DNA from: Streptomyces composti
GTDB taxonomy: Bacteria > Actinomycetota > Actinomycetes > Streptomycetales > Streptomycetaceae
Length of the DNA stretch: 64,000 nt
Assembly: GCF_012034205.1 (NCBI RefSeq)
Contig: NZ_JAATEM010000003.1
Location: 62,001-126,000, forward strand
Direction: 5' to 3'
Each line of letters begins with the position of its first letter. The stretch's first letter is position 1. Below the pieces are notes generated by a model. It was given only the letters and a program-made list of their open reading frames with translations. It was not told the DNA's origin and searched no databases. The position numbers and the translations under genes were made by a program. Below are positions 56,017-64,000 of this stretch, piece by piece.

Positions 56017-57363
56017 ATGGCCATCGGTGAGGCCCGTCCGGGCCCGGCTGGTGCTGGCTCGCGGCCGAAGAGGCTGGAAGAGACCATGCGCGGCCGGCTC
56101 GGCAGGGAATGCGTGTACGTGCCGTCATGCAGGTTCGGGCTGTTCGTGGCGTTGCGCCACTGGTGCCCGCCGGGCGGCCGGGTGCTGATGTCGCCGGTCA
56201 ACGACGACGTCATCTTCTTCGTGGTGCTCGCGGCCGGACTGCGCCCGGTGCAGGCACCGCTGAATCCGCTGGACGCGTCCATCGACATCGATGCCGTGCC
56301 GGAGGAGGTGTGGGGTTCGCTGTCGGCCGTGCTGACCACCAATCTGTACGGCAACCCGGACCCGGCGCCGCGCCTGCGGGAGCGCTGCGACGCGCTGGGC
56401 ATCCCGCTGTTCGAGGACGGGGCGCACGCCATCGGCAGCGAGACCGGCGGACGCCCGGTCGGTGCGTGGGGCGACGCCTCCGTGTTCAGCCTGTCCAAGC
56501 ACGTCCACGCACAGGCGGGAGGCATTCTCGCGTTCGCCGACCCGGGCCGCTCGGCCGCCCTGCGCTCCGCCTGCGCGGACCTGCTCGCCCCGCGCCGGAC
56601 CACCGCCGAACTCGCCTACCTGGTCCGCCCCTACGCCGAGGCCGCCGTGCGGCGTCTTGGCCTGCGGCGGGCCGCCTGGGCCACGCTGCGGCTGCTGGGC
56701 ATGGCCGAACGCGAGGACATCCGGATGCCGCTGCGGCCCCGGGAGCTGGCCGCCGCGGCCGGGTCGGCCCCGGACCTGGACGCCTACGACCCGTGGGTGC
56801 GCGTCGACATGCACGACTACCGGCTGGCCCCCGGTGCGCTGCGGCTGCGCCGGATCGAGCGCCGGCTGGGACGGCTCGACGAGGTCCTGGACGCGGCGCG
56901 TGAGGGCACGCGGCTGCTGCTGTCCACGCGGTGGGCGCTGCCGCGCGGGGACGGCACGGTCCAGCCGCTGTTCCGGGTGCCGCTGTTCGTGGCCGACCGG
57001 GACGCGGCCGCGGCCGCACTGGCCCGGCACGGCATCGTCGTCGGCTATCTCTACGATCCGCCGCTGGACGACTACGCGGGCAAGGAGTTCACCGACCCCT
57101 CGCCCGCGCCGGAGGCGGCCCGCTGGTTCGCCCGGCACGCGCTGCCGGTGGACCCGCTGCGCGCGCGGGAGGCGATCGAGGCGCTGGAGCGGTCCGGAGT
57201 GCCGCCCGCCGCGCCGCCGGAGCACCTCGTCCGCGAGCCCGGCCCGCCACCGGACGAGAAGACCCAGAAGCGGAACGAGGCCATCCAGAGCAGCGGGAAC
57301 GACAGGCACGCCGAGGACAAGGAGAGCACGACCCCGAGGGAGCTGGGACCGTCCCGTGGCTGA
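56017..57363 (+). CDS. DegT/DnrJ/EryC1-type PLP aminotransferase
   Basis: This 448-residue fold-type I PLP enzyme shows VLTTNLYGNPD, the cofactor Asp134 in FEDGAHAIG, and the Schiff-base Lys161 in FSLSKHVHAQAGG, as in sugar aminotransferases of the DegT/StrS family. The C-terminal half (LFRVPLFVADRDAAAAALAR then GIVVGYLYDPPLDDY) also fits. It would make an amino sugar for the polysaccharide encoded by this operon; the nucleotide-sugar substrate is unknown. I chose ATG 56017 with GGGGGG upstream. A hydrophilic tail of about 60 residues follows the core. It overlaps the flippase gene by 8 bp. Confidence 0.83.
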   Translation: MAIGEARPGPAGAGSRPKRLEETMRGRLGRECVYVPSCRFGLFVALRHWCPPGGRVLMSPVNDDVIFFVVLAAGLRPVQAPLNPLDASIDIDAVPEEVWGSLSAVLTTNLYGNPDPAPRLRERCDALGIPLFEDGAHAIGSETGGRPVGAWGDASVFSLSKHVHAQAGGILAFADPGRSAALRSACADLLAPRRTTAELAYLVRPYAEAAVRRLGLRRAAWATLRLLGMAEREDIRMPLRPRELAAAAGSAPDLDAYDPWVRVDMHDYRLAPGALRLRRIERRLGRLDEVLDAAREGTRLLLSTRWALPRGDGTVQPLFRVPLFVADRDAAAAALARHGIVVGYLYDPPLDDYAGKEFTDPSPAPEAARWFARHALPVDPLRAREAIEALERSGVPPAAPPEHLVREPGPPPDEKTQKRNEAIQSSGNDRHAEDKESTTPRELGPSRG

Positions 57364-60286
57364 GACCCAGGTGCACGAGCGGGCCGCGGCACGCGACACC
57401 GGCGGCGGTCATCCGCCTGCCGGGAGCGGATCCGGCTCGGACTCCCTGTTCAAGAACGCCTACTTCCTGATGCTCAGCACCGGCGTCTCCGCGGTGCTCG
57501 GCCTGGGCTTCTGGCTGGTGGCCGCCCGCTACTACTCGGAGGACGCCGTCGGCCAGGGTTCGGCCGCGATCGCCGCGATGCGGCTGCTCGCCAGCATCAC
57601 CGCGACCACGATGATCGGCGCGGTGGTCCGCTTCGTGCCGCGCGCCGGCCGCGAGACCGCCCGCCTGGTGTGGGGCGTGTACGGGGCGAGTTCCCTGGTC
57701 GTCGCCCTGGCCGCCGGGGTGTTCCTGCTCACCCTCGACCAGTGGGGTGCCTCCTACGCACCGCTCGGCACACCGCTGGCCGGCGCGCTGTTCGTCGCGG
57801 CGTGCGTGGCCTGGGCGCTGCTCACCCTGCAGGACGGGGTGCTGACGGGGCTGCGCAAGGCGGAGTGGGTGCCGGCCGGGAACGCGGTGTTCTCCGTCGG
57901 CAAGCTGGTGCTGCTGGTGGTGTTCGCCGGCGCGATGCCGGTGCTCGGCATCTTCGTCTCCTGGGCCGTGGCGATCGCCTTCTCCACGATCCCGCTCGGC
58001 TGGCTGATCTTCCGCCGCCTGATTCCGCGCCAGGCCGCCGCCGACCGCGACCGGGAGCCGCCCCGGCTGCGTGACATGGGCCGGTTCCTCGCCGGGGACT
58101 CGCTGGGCGCGCTGTTCAGCCTGGCGATGATCAACCTGCTCCCGGTGATGGTCGCCGTCCGCTTCAGCTCCGCGGAGAACGGCTACTTCTACGTGGCCTA
58201 CACCGTCGGCGGCACGATGGAGTTCATGGCCATCAACATGGCCTCCTCCCTCACCGCCCACGCCTCGCACGACCCGCGCCAGCTCGCCGACGGAGTGCGC
58301 GGGGCGCTGCGCCGGATGACCCTGCTTCTGGTGCCGGTGGTGGGGGTCCTGGTGCTGTTCGCGCCGCAGATCCTCACACCGTTCAGCCCCGACTACGCCG
58401 AGCACGGCTCGACGGTGCTGCGGCTGCTCGCGCTCGGCGCGCTGCCCAGGGTCGTGGTGGAGCTGTACATCGGCGTGCTGCGGGTGCAGGGGCGTACGGG
58501 AGTGCTGGCCGGGCTGCAGGGCGCCATGTGCGTGCTGGTGCTGGGCAGCGCGGCGGTGCTGTTCACCCCGGCGGGCATCGCGGGCGCCGGCTGGGCGGTG
58601 CTGATCAGCATGACGCTGGTCGCCGTCGTCTCGGTGTTCGGGCTGCGCTCGGCGCTGCGCTCCCGGCCCGACGAACCGCCCGCCGCGGCCGCGGCCCCCT
58701 CCGCCGGCGACGGCACCTACGGCACCCGCTGGGCCAAGCTCAACGCCACCGCCGGCTACGGCACCGGCTGGGCCCGCAGGGCCGCGTACGAGGAGGGCAC
58801 CGAGGACACGGTCACGCTGGTCATCGGCCACCCCGGCTACGAGCGCGAGGCCCTGCAGCCGGACACGCTGGCGTTCATCGTGCGGCCGTCGGCGCCGGCC
58901 GGGCGGGGAACGGGCGACGAGGCTCCCGCACCGGAGGCGCAGGCACCCGCGGCGGCCCGCTCGGCGACGGTTCAGGACGCGGACGGGACGGACGACGGCA
59001 CCGGGGAACGGCCGGAGCCTGCGGCCGGTGAGCGTCCCCGACCCGCCGACCACGTACCGAAGGGCGGGGCCGGCGAGGCAGCCGGTGCGCCCGCCGAGCC
59101 GGACACCGGCCGGCCGGACGGGAGAGCCGGATGTGAGGGACCGGGCACGAACGACGAGCCCGCGCCGGACGAGCCCGAGGAGAGCGAGGCATCCGAGGAG
59201 CGCGGCGAACCCGACGAGGACGACGAGGACGACGAGCCGCGCCCCTTGCGCGAGGCGGAGCAGCCTGCCGGGGACGCCCAGCCCGCCACCCGGGACGCGA
59301 CACTGGCCCTGAGCGACGCCCGCCCGGCGCTCCGCGCCGACGCGCGGGCCCCCGAGCTGCCCCGTTCCGCCCGGGACGTCGTCCTGCCGCCCGCCCCCGC
59401 CGGAGCACCGGGCAACGGCCCGTCAGCCGTGCCCGGGCCGGAGCGGCGGGGCAGCACCGAGATCAGCAGCCCGCCGTGGGCCGGGCACCAGGGGCCGGCG
59501 GGCCCGCAGCCGGACGCCCCGCTTCCCCTGCTCGCCGGCGCCCCCGCCGACCGCCCCGGCGTCGCAGGCGTCGCGGGCGGCTGTGCGGGCGCCGCAGCGC
59601 CCGCACAGCCGCCCGCCGAGGACCCGGACCGGCTGATCAAGGGTCTCCTGTGGGCCCTGACCGGCCTCGCCACCCTCGCCTTCTGGTGGTCCGTGCGCGG
59701 TCTGCCATGGCTGCGGGGCGGCGGTGACAAGGAGCTGACCGGGCGGGAGCTGCTGGAGGGGATGCCGCTGCCCGCCCTGGGCGCCGGGGCGGTGCTGCTG
59801 CTCGTCTTCGTCGCCTCGGTCACCCTGTGCACAAGGGCCGACGCCCTGCTCACCGGCACCGCACTGGGCTCCGCGCTGTTCGCGCTGCACGCCGCGCCCG
59901 CCGCCCTCGGCCGGGAACCGGCGTCGCTGGACGGCGCGTTGTACGAGAGGACCGCCCGCTTCCTCGCCGGGGCTCTCGGCCTGGACGGGCCCGGGACGCT
60001 GCTGCGCTGGGCGCCGCTCGTCTGCACCCTGCTGTGCCTGGTCCCACTGTGGCTGCTGCACGCCGGCGCGGGCGGACGGCTGTCCTGGGCGGGGCGCTGG
60101 GGGGTTCTGTATCTGATCGCGGTGGGCGGCTGGGTCTGGCGGGACGAACTCGCGCCGCACACCCCGCTGCTGCTCGCCGTCCTCACCGTGCTCGTCCTGC
60201 TCCTGCCGCTCGGCCGCGCCGCCGGGAGAGCCGTGGCGGGAGCCCTGCCGGGCCGCCGCCGGCCCAACGAACGATCCAGGGACTGA
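57356..60286 (+). CDS. Wzx-like flippase fused to an acidic linker and a second membrane domain
   Basis: This 976-residue protein has three parts. Residues about 30-445 are a polysaccharide flippase of the MOP/Wzx type with 12-14 helices (FKNAYFLMLSTGVSAVLGLG, GQGSAAIAAMRLLASITATT, FLAGDSLGALFSLAMINLLP, FAPQILTPFSPDYAEHGSTV). Residues about 446-750 are hydrophilic, Ala/Pro/Glu-rich and likely disordered, with a short ordered piece DTVTLVIGHPGYEREAL. Residues about 760-976 form about five further helices (LIKGLLWALTGLATLAFWW onward). Ordinary Wzx proteins have 400-500 residues. Start GTG 57356, inside the aminotransferase end. It probably exports lipid-linked glycan across the membrane. Confidence 0.83.
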   Translation: MAETQVHERAAARDTGGGHPPAGSGSGSDSLFKNAYFLMLSTGVSAVLGLGFWLVAARYYSEDAVGQGSAAIAAMRLLASITATTMIGAVVRFVPRAGRETARLVWGVYGASSLVVALAAGVFLLTLDQWGASYAPLGTPLAGALFVAACVAWALLTLQDGVLTGLRKAEWVPAGNAVFSVGKLVLLVVFAGAMPVLGIFVSWAVAIAFSTIPLGWLIFRRLIPRQAAADRDREPPRLRDMGRFLAGDSLGALFSLAMINLLPVMVAVRFSSAENGYFYVAYTVGGTMEFMAINMASSLTAHASHDPRQLADGVRGALRRMTLLLVPVVGVLVLFAPQILTPFSPDYAEHGSTVLRLLALGALPRVVVELYIGVLRVQGRTGVLAGLQGAMCVLVLGSAAVLFTPAGIAGAGWAVLISMTLVAVVSVFGLRSALRSRPDEPPAAAAAPSAGDGTYGTRWAKLNATAGYGTGWARRAAYEEGTEDTVTLVIGHPGYEREALQPDTLAFIVRPSAPAGRGTGDEAPAPEAQAPAAARSATVQDADGTDDGTGERPEPAAGERPRPADHVPKGGAGEAAGAPAEPDTGRPDGRAGCEGPGTNDEPAPDEPEESEASEERGEPDEDDEDDEPRPLREAEQPAGDAQPATRDATLALSDARPALRADARAPELPRSARDVVLPPAPAGAPGNGPSAVPGPERRGSTEISSPPWAGHQGPAGPQPDAPLPLLAGAPADRPGVAGVAGGCAGAAAPAQPPAEDPDRLIKGLLWALTGLATLAFWWSVRGLPWLRGGGDKELTGRELLEGMPLPALGAGAVLLLVFVASVTLCTRADALLTGTALGSALFALHAAPAALGREPASLDGALYERTARFLAGALGLDGPGTLLRWAPLVCTLLCLVPLWLLHAGAGGRLSWAGRWGVLYLIAVGGWVWRDELAPHTPLLLAVLTVLVLLLPLGRAAGRAVAGALPGRRRPNERSRD

Positions 60287-60324
60287 TCAAGCGTCAAGAG
60301 CCGAATCAGCAGGGGGGAACCACC

Positions 60325-62295
60325 GTGCGTCCGCCAACCACTCCACGCGAGAGATCCGCGCCCGAATCAGCGCACGGATCAGCGCCCGAACCGCCGCCGG
60401 ACCGTGCGCCGGCGCCGGTGGCCCCCGGTGGGTCCGCCACGGCCGGCACGGACCGGACACCTCCGTCGGCGGAGCCGCCCAGTCCGGCGCCCGAGCCGGT
60501 GACGGACCTGTCCGATCTGCCGCCCGCCCTGACCTGGCGCCGCGCCCGCGCCGCCTGGCCCGCGGCGGTGCTCCTGCTGGCCCTGGCCCTGTGGGCGTAC
60601 GCGGTACGGCACACGGACGTGTCGGCGCTCGACGACTTCGGGCTCGTCACCGCGCTCCACCCGAGCTTCTGGGCCGGACTCGCCGTGCTCACCGCGGGCT
60701 TCTGGCTCACCGTGCGCGACCCCGCGAGGTCCCGGCTCTGGCCGGGAGCGTATGTGCTGGGGCTGCTCGTGATGGAGCGGGCCACCCAGGCCGTGCTGTA
60801 TCCGACGCCGCTGTACGCCTGGGCGTGGAAGCACGACGGAGTCGTGGAGCACCTGCTGACGGCCGGCGAACTGCAGGGCGCCGAGCAGGTGGGCGACATG
60901 GCGGTGTACGACCAGTGGCCGGGCTTCTTCGCCGCGCAGGCGGCGCTGGTGCGGCTGCTCGGCGTGGACTCGGCCGCGATGTACATGGCCTGGTGGCCGC
61001 TGGTCTCCAGCCTGCTGCTCCTGCTCCCGCTGCTGCTGATCTACCGCACCTTCACCGAGGACCGGCGGCTGATCTGGACCGCGCTGTGGCTGTTCTACGT
61101 GGCCAACTGGGTGGGGCAGGACTACTTCTCGCCGCAGTCGGTGGCGTTCGCCCTGCACCTCGGGGTGCTGGCCGTGGTGCTGCGCCGCTACGGCCGCACC
61201 GGCGACCGGCGCGGGCAGGCGCTGTGGACGGCGGCGATCGCCCTGATGGCGGTGACCATCGTCATCTCCCATCAGCTCACCCCCGCCATGCTGGCCGCCA
61301 CCCTGCTGGTGCTGTGCCTGCTGCGCCGCTACCGGGACTGGGTGCCGCTGGTGACCGTGGTGAGCATCTTCCTGGCCTGGTGCATGACGGCCGCGCTGCC
61401 GTTCCTGTCCGCCGCGCTGCCGGAGATGCTGCGCTCGGTCGGTGACGTGGGCGCCAATGTGTCCACCGGCTACGGCACCACGCCGACCGGCACCGGAGCG
61501 GTGGCGACGTCGTGGGCGGCCCGGCTGCTGTCCGGCTCGGTGCTGCTGCTCGGGGCGGTGGGCGTGTGGCGGCAACGCGTGCTCAGGCACCGGGCGCTGC
61601 CGCTGCTGCTGATCGCGCTGGCGCCGCTGCCGATGCTCGTGGCCAACAGCTACGGGAGCGAGATGATCTTCCGGGTGCTGATGTTCATGCTGCCCGGCGT
61701 GGCGTTCTTCGCCGCGGCGGCGCTGCTGCCGACGGTGCGCACCCTGGCGGGCGAGGCCCGCGAGCAGCAGACCGTCCGCTCCGCCGCGCCCCGGCGGCGG
61801 GCCCTGGCGGCGGGCGGCCCGCTCGTCGCGCTGCTGGCGCTCACCCTGGCGTTCGTACCGAGCTACTCGGGCAAGGACCGGATCAGCTACTTCCCGCCCG
61901 AGGAGGTGGAGCTGGTCCAGCGGGTGTTCGACGAAGCCGGTGAGGGTTCCCTGGTGGTCGCCGCCAACCGCAACTACCCGCTGGCGTACGCCTCGTACGG
62001 CAGCGTCGACCACTACTGGTTCCTGGAGGACGACCGGCGTCACGTCGACGCGATCGTCGCGGACCCGGCCGCCACGCTCGCCCGCGACATGCGCGGCGTG
62101 GAGCGCCCCGGCCGCGCCTACGTCCTGTTCACCCGGGGCCAGGTGGCCAACTCGGAGATGAACGGGCAGCTCGACGGGGAGCAGCTGGAGCGCATACGGA
62201 AGTCGGTGGCCGGCTCGCCCCGGTTCCGGCTGGTGGCCGAGAACAGCGCCGGAAGCCTCTACGAACTGCGTCAGGACGGAGGTGCGGCGCGATGA
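60325..62295 (+). CDS. Membrane glycosyltransferase-like protein (GT-C type)
   Basis: This 656-residue protein has a Pro/Ala-rich cytosolic N-terminus (about 75 residues) followed by about 11-12 helices and a C-terminal extracytoplasmic region of about 130 residues. The loop after the first helices contains AWKHDGVVEHLL and AVYDQWPGFFAAQAALVRLL, which recalls the acidic first loop of GT-C glycosyltransferases. NWVGQDYFSPQSVAFALHLG and ISHQLTPAMLAATLL follow. GT-C enzymes use lipid-phosphate sugars outside the membrane. The donor is unknown. GTG 60325 has AGGGGGGAAC upstream, 38 nt after the flippase gene. It overlaps the next gene by 4 bp. Confidence 0.78.
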   Translation: MRPPTTPRERSAPESAHGSAPEPPPDRAPAPVAPGGSATAGTDRTPPSAEPPSPAPEPVTDLSDLPPALTWRRARAAWPAAVLLLALALWAYAVRHTDVSALDDFGLVTALHPSFWAGLAVLTAGFWLTVRDPARSRLWPGAYVLGLLVMERATQAVLYPTPLYAWAWKHDGVVEHLLTAGELQGAEQVGDMAVYDQWPGFFAAQAALVRLLGVDSAAMYMAWWPLVSSLLLLLPLLLIYRTFTEDRRLIWTALWLFYVANWVGQDYFSPQSVAFALHLGVLAVVLRRYGRTGDRRGQALWTAAIALMAVTIVISHQLTPAMLAATLLVLCLLRRYRDWVPLVTVVSIFLAWCMTAALPFLSAALPEMLRSVGDVGANVSTGYGTTPTGTGAVATSWAARLLSGSVLLLGAVGVWRQRVLRHRALPLLLIALAPLPMLVANSYGSEMIFRVLMFMLPGVAFFAAAALLPTVRTLAGEAREQQTVRSAAPRRRALAAGGPLVALLALTLAFVPSYSGKDRISYFPPEEVELVQRVFDEAGEGSLVVAANRNYPLAYASYGSVDHYWFLEDDRRHVDAIVADPAATLARDMRGVERPGRAYVLFTRGQVANSEMNGQLDGEQLERIRKSVAGSPRFRLVAENSAGSLYELRQDGGAAR

Positions 62296-62732
62296 CCCCG
62301 CAGGAACTCGTGGTGCGGATGCTGCCGCCGTTCGGCGGCTGGCTGGCGCTCGCCGCGCTCGCCCTGCCCGGCGGATCGCCGCTGCGCGGCGCCGCGGTCG
62401 CCGTCTTCCTGGCGGCGGGTCCCGGCGCGGCCCTGGTGGGGCTCTGCGCGCCCGCGCTGCGGGTGCGGCCCGCGCAGGGGCCGGTGGACGGGCGTGACCC
62501 CGGCTTCGCCCGCCGCTCCGATCTGCTGGAGCGGCTGATGCTGATCGTCTTCGTCAGCGTCGGCGCGGTGATGATCGTGGCGACCGTCCTGTTCGCCACG
62601 CACGCCTTCACCGCGCAGCGGGTGCTGCTCGCCCTGACCGTGCTCACCACGCTCGCCGCGTTCAGCCCGCGGCTGCGGGCCTCGCCGCCGACGCCGGGTA
62701 AGCCCAGGACAGGAAAGGGTTCCGCTCTGTGA
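62292..62732 (+). CDS. Small membrane protein of the polysaccharide operon
   Basis: This 146-residue hydrophobic protein has about four predicted helices: GGWLALAALALPGGSP, GAAVAVFLAAGPGAALVGL, LMLIVFVSVGAVMIVATVLF and a last one near 110-127, then a short basic tail. I do not recognise a domain. It overlaps the upstream and downstream genes by 4 bp each (ATGA and GTGA), so its translation is coupled and it probably works in the same membrane complex as the glycosyltransferase. Confidence 0.75.
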   Translation: MTPQELVVRMLPPFGGWLALAALALPGGSPLRGAAVAVFLAAGPGAALVGLCAPALRVRPAQGPVDGRDPGFARRSDLLERLMLIVFVSVGAVMIVATVLFATHAFTAQRVLLALTVLTTLAAFSPRLRASPPTPGKPRTGKGSAL

Positions 62733-63907
62733 GGTTTGCTCGTCCCTTTCGCTCCATGCGTCCCTTTCGTCGCGACCCCGAAGGCCGGCACCGCAGAACG
62801 GACGCCGAGGACGCGGCGGCCCCGCCGCAGGGGCCGGCGTCCCGGCGCCGGCGGCTGCTGATCACCTCCGTGGCGGTGGCCGGGGCGGTCCTGGCCGGGG
62901 CACTGGTGGTGCGGGAGGCCGCGGGGCCCTCCGGGTCCGGCCCGGAGCCGTCCGCGATGGGCGAGGAGTGCCGGCCCACGGAGCTGCTGGAGCCGCCGTG
63001 CGGCGCCTGGTTCGGCGCGTTCGTCCCGCACGAGCGCGCCGACCTGGAGGAGAAGGTGGCCGCCTACGAGAAGCGGGTGGGCCGCAAGCTCGACATCGTG
63101 TACACGTACCACGACATGTCGCTGCCCCGGGGCAGCCGCCGGGAGGGGCAGCTGCTCACCCCGGAGGAGCAGCGCGTCGGCGAGGACCGCATGCTGCTGC
63201 TGTCCTGGGAGAGCAAGTGGTGGGGCGGCAGCAAGAAGCAGCAGCCGACCTGGAGGCAGATCGCCGACGGCGAGCTCGACAAGTCCGTCATCGACGTCCA
63301 GGCCCGCCGCATCAAGGAGTACGGGGACCGCACCGGCAAGAAGGTCTTCCTCTCCTTCGACCTGGAGATGGACACCCGCACCCCGGACAACGGCACCCCC
63401 GCCGAGTACGTGGAGGCCTACCGGCACATCCACGACCGGTTCCGCGAACTGGGCGTGGACAACGTGGTGTGGACGTGGATCATCACCGGATACCTCGGCC
63501 ACGCCGAGCTGTTCGAGCAGATGTACCCGGGCGACGCGTACGTCGACTGGATCGGATACAACCAGTACAACTACTACCGCTGCCACAAGACCGGCTGGCA
63601 GAGCTTCGCCCGGACCCAGACGGCCACCCACGCCTGGATCCGCGAGAACATCTCCGACCGCAAACCGCTGATGCTCTCCGAGTTCGGCACGGCCAACGAC
63701 ACGTCACGTCCCGGACGGCAGGCCGAGTGGTACGCCGAGGTGCCGGGGGTGCTGAAGCGGCTGGACGGGGTCAAGGCGGCCCTCCAGTGGAACCACCGCG
63801 ACCCCGGCCCGCACTGCAATCTCGCCCTGGCCGACGACGAGGCCTGGAACAGCCTGCGCAAGGTGGCCGCCGACCCGTACCTGAACCAGCCGCATCCCGC
63901 AGAGTGA
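62729..63907 (+). CDS. GH26-like exported glycoside hydrolase
   Basis: This 392-residue protein has an N-terminal RRRRLLITSVAVAGAVLAGA anchor or signal helix (about 39-60) and then a TIM-barrel-like glycosidase domain. FGAFVPHERADLEEKVAAYE, VFLSFDLEMDT with Glu213 (candidate acid/base), VWTWIITGYLGHAELFEQMY, DWIGYNQYNYYRC and KPLMLSEFGTAND with Glu318 (candidate nucleophile) fit a GH26-like family. It could trim or release the polysaccharide made by this operon at the cell surface. The GTG start overlaps the upstream stop codon by 4 bp. Other clan A glycosidase families are possible. Confidence 0.8.
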   Translation: MRFARPFRSMRPFRRDPEGRHRRTDAEDAAAPPQGPASRRRRLLITSVAVAGAVLAGALVVREAAGPSGSGPEPSAMGEECRPTELLEPPCGAWFGAFVPHERADLEEKVAAYEKRVGRKLDIVYTYHDMSLPRGSRREGQLLTPEEQRVGEDRMLLLSWESKWWGGSKKQQPTWRQIADGELDKSVIDVQARRIKEYGDRTGKKVFLSFDLEMDTRTPDNGTPAEYVEAYRHIHDRFRELGVDNVVWTWIITGYLGHAELFEQMYPGDAYVDWIGYNQYNYYRCHKTGWQSFARTQTATHAWIRENISDRKPLMLSEFGTANDTSRPGRQAEWYAEVPGVLKRLDGVKAALQWNHRDPGPHCNLALADDEAWNSLRKVAADPYLNQPHPAE

Positions 63908-63972
63908 CCGAGGAGGGCCGGGCCGGCCCGGGGTGGGTCCGGGCAGCCCGGCCCGACCGGCGGTCCGGGCGG

Positions 63973-64000
63973 TCAGCCCGCGAACTCCGGGCCGTGGACC
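63973..64000 (-). CDS. Possible C-terminus of a minus-strand gene
   Basis: A TGA on the minus strand at 63973-63975 closes a frame reading VHGPEFAG at the right edge of the window. GC-rich hairpin-like sequence lies between it and the upstream gene, as expected between convergent genes. Only eight codons are visible, so no product can be named. Confidence 0.25.

Overview
This is a high-GC, gene-dense piece of a Streptomyces (or very close actinomycete) chromosome. The evidence is strong G/C bias at third codon positions, frequent GTG starts, 4-bp ATGA/GTGA gene overlaps, almost no TTA codons, and a gene order recalling the S. coelicolor core between mqnE and the nuo operon. The window holds parts of the futalosine menaquinone pathway, a 14-gene complex I operon, and several poorly characterised clusters. 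I saw no prophage, transposon, CRISPR array or tRNA.

Left part (1-13.7 kb): the tail of mqnE; a frameshifted UdgX-type uracil-DNA glycosylase; a GNAT enzyme; a DUF4229 membrane protein; a DAACS symporter; and a TetR regulator. Next comes a MaoC / long FabG (FabG4-like) / thiolase fatty-acid block, with two tandem palindromes in its divergent promoter, followed by an acyl-CoA synthetase, an orphan LysR gene and a methyltransferase. An azlCD exporter is divergent from an XRE-cupin regulator, with a pair of matching 6-6-6 inverted repeats.

Middle (13.8-30.3 kb): a cold-shock protein; MqnA; a Ser/Thr kinase; three uncharacterised membrane proteins, one with two similar TPM-like exported domains; a Cys-free peptide with a double-glycine leader; an orphan A24 prepilin peptidase; MqnC with a truncated amidohydrolase-like partner; a GH18-like lipoprotein; MenG; a lone PASTA protein; a MenJ-like flavoprotein; and an NlpC/P60 endopeptidase.

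30.2-47.2 kb: nuoA-N in canonical order, behind a near-perfect Rex (NADH/NAD+ sensor) operator and closed by a strong hairpin. Menaquinone synthesis, methylation and probable side-chain saturation genes sit on the same arm, so quinone supply and the quinone-reducing complex are encoded together.

47.2-50.8 kb: a minus-strand cluster made of an SCO2525-type methyltransferase, SCO2522-family and SCO2521-family proteins and a two-TM protein with a cytosolic domain. These families are known to me only as uncharacterised co-occurring proteins, and the SCO2522-like gene has the only in-frame TTA codon I found. This is my best candidate for an undescribed system. After it come RecQ, an M56 peptidase without its usual BlaI partner, and fumarylacetoacetase.

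56.0-63.9 kb: a tight plus-strand polysaccharide operon. It encodes a DegT/DnrJ aminotransferase, a Wzx-like flippase fused to a long acidic linker and a second membrane domain, a GT-C-like membrane glycosyltransferase, a small membrane protein and a GH26-like exported hydrolase.
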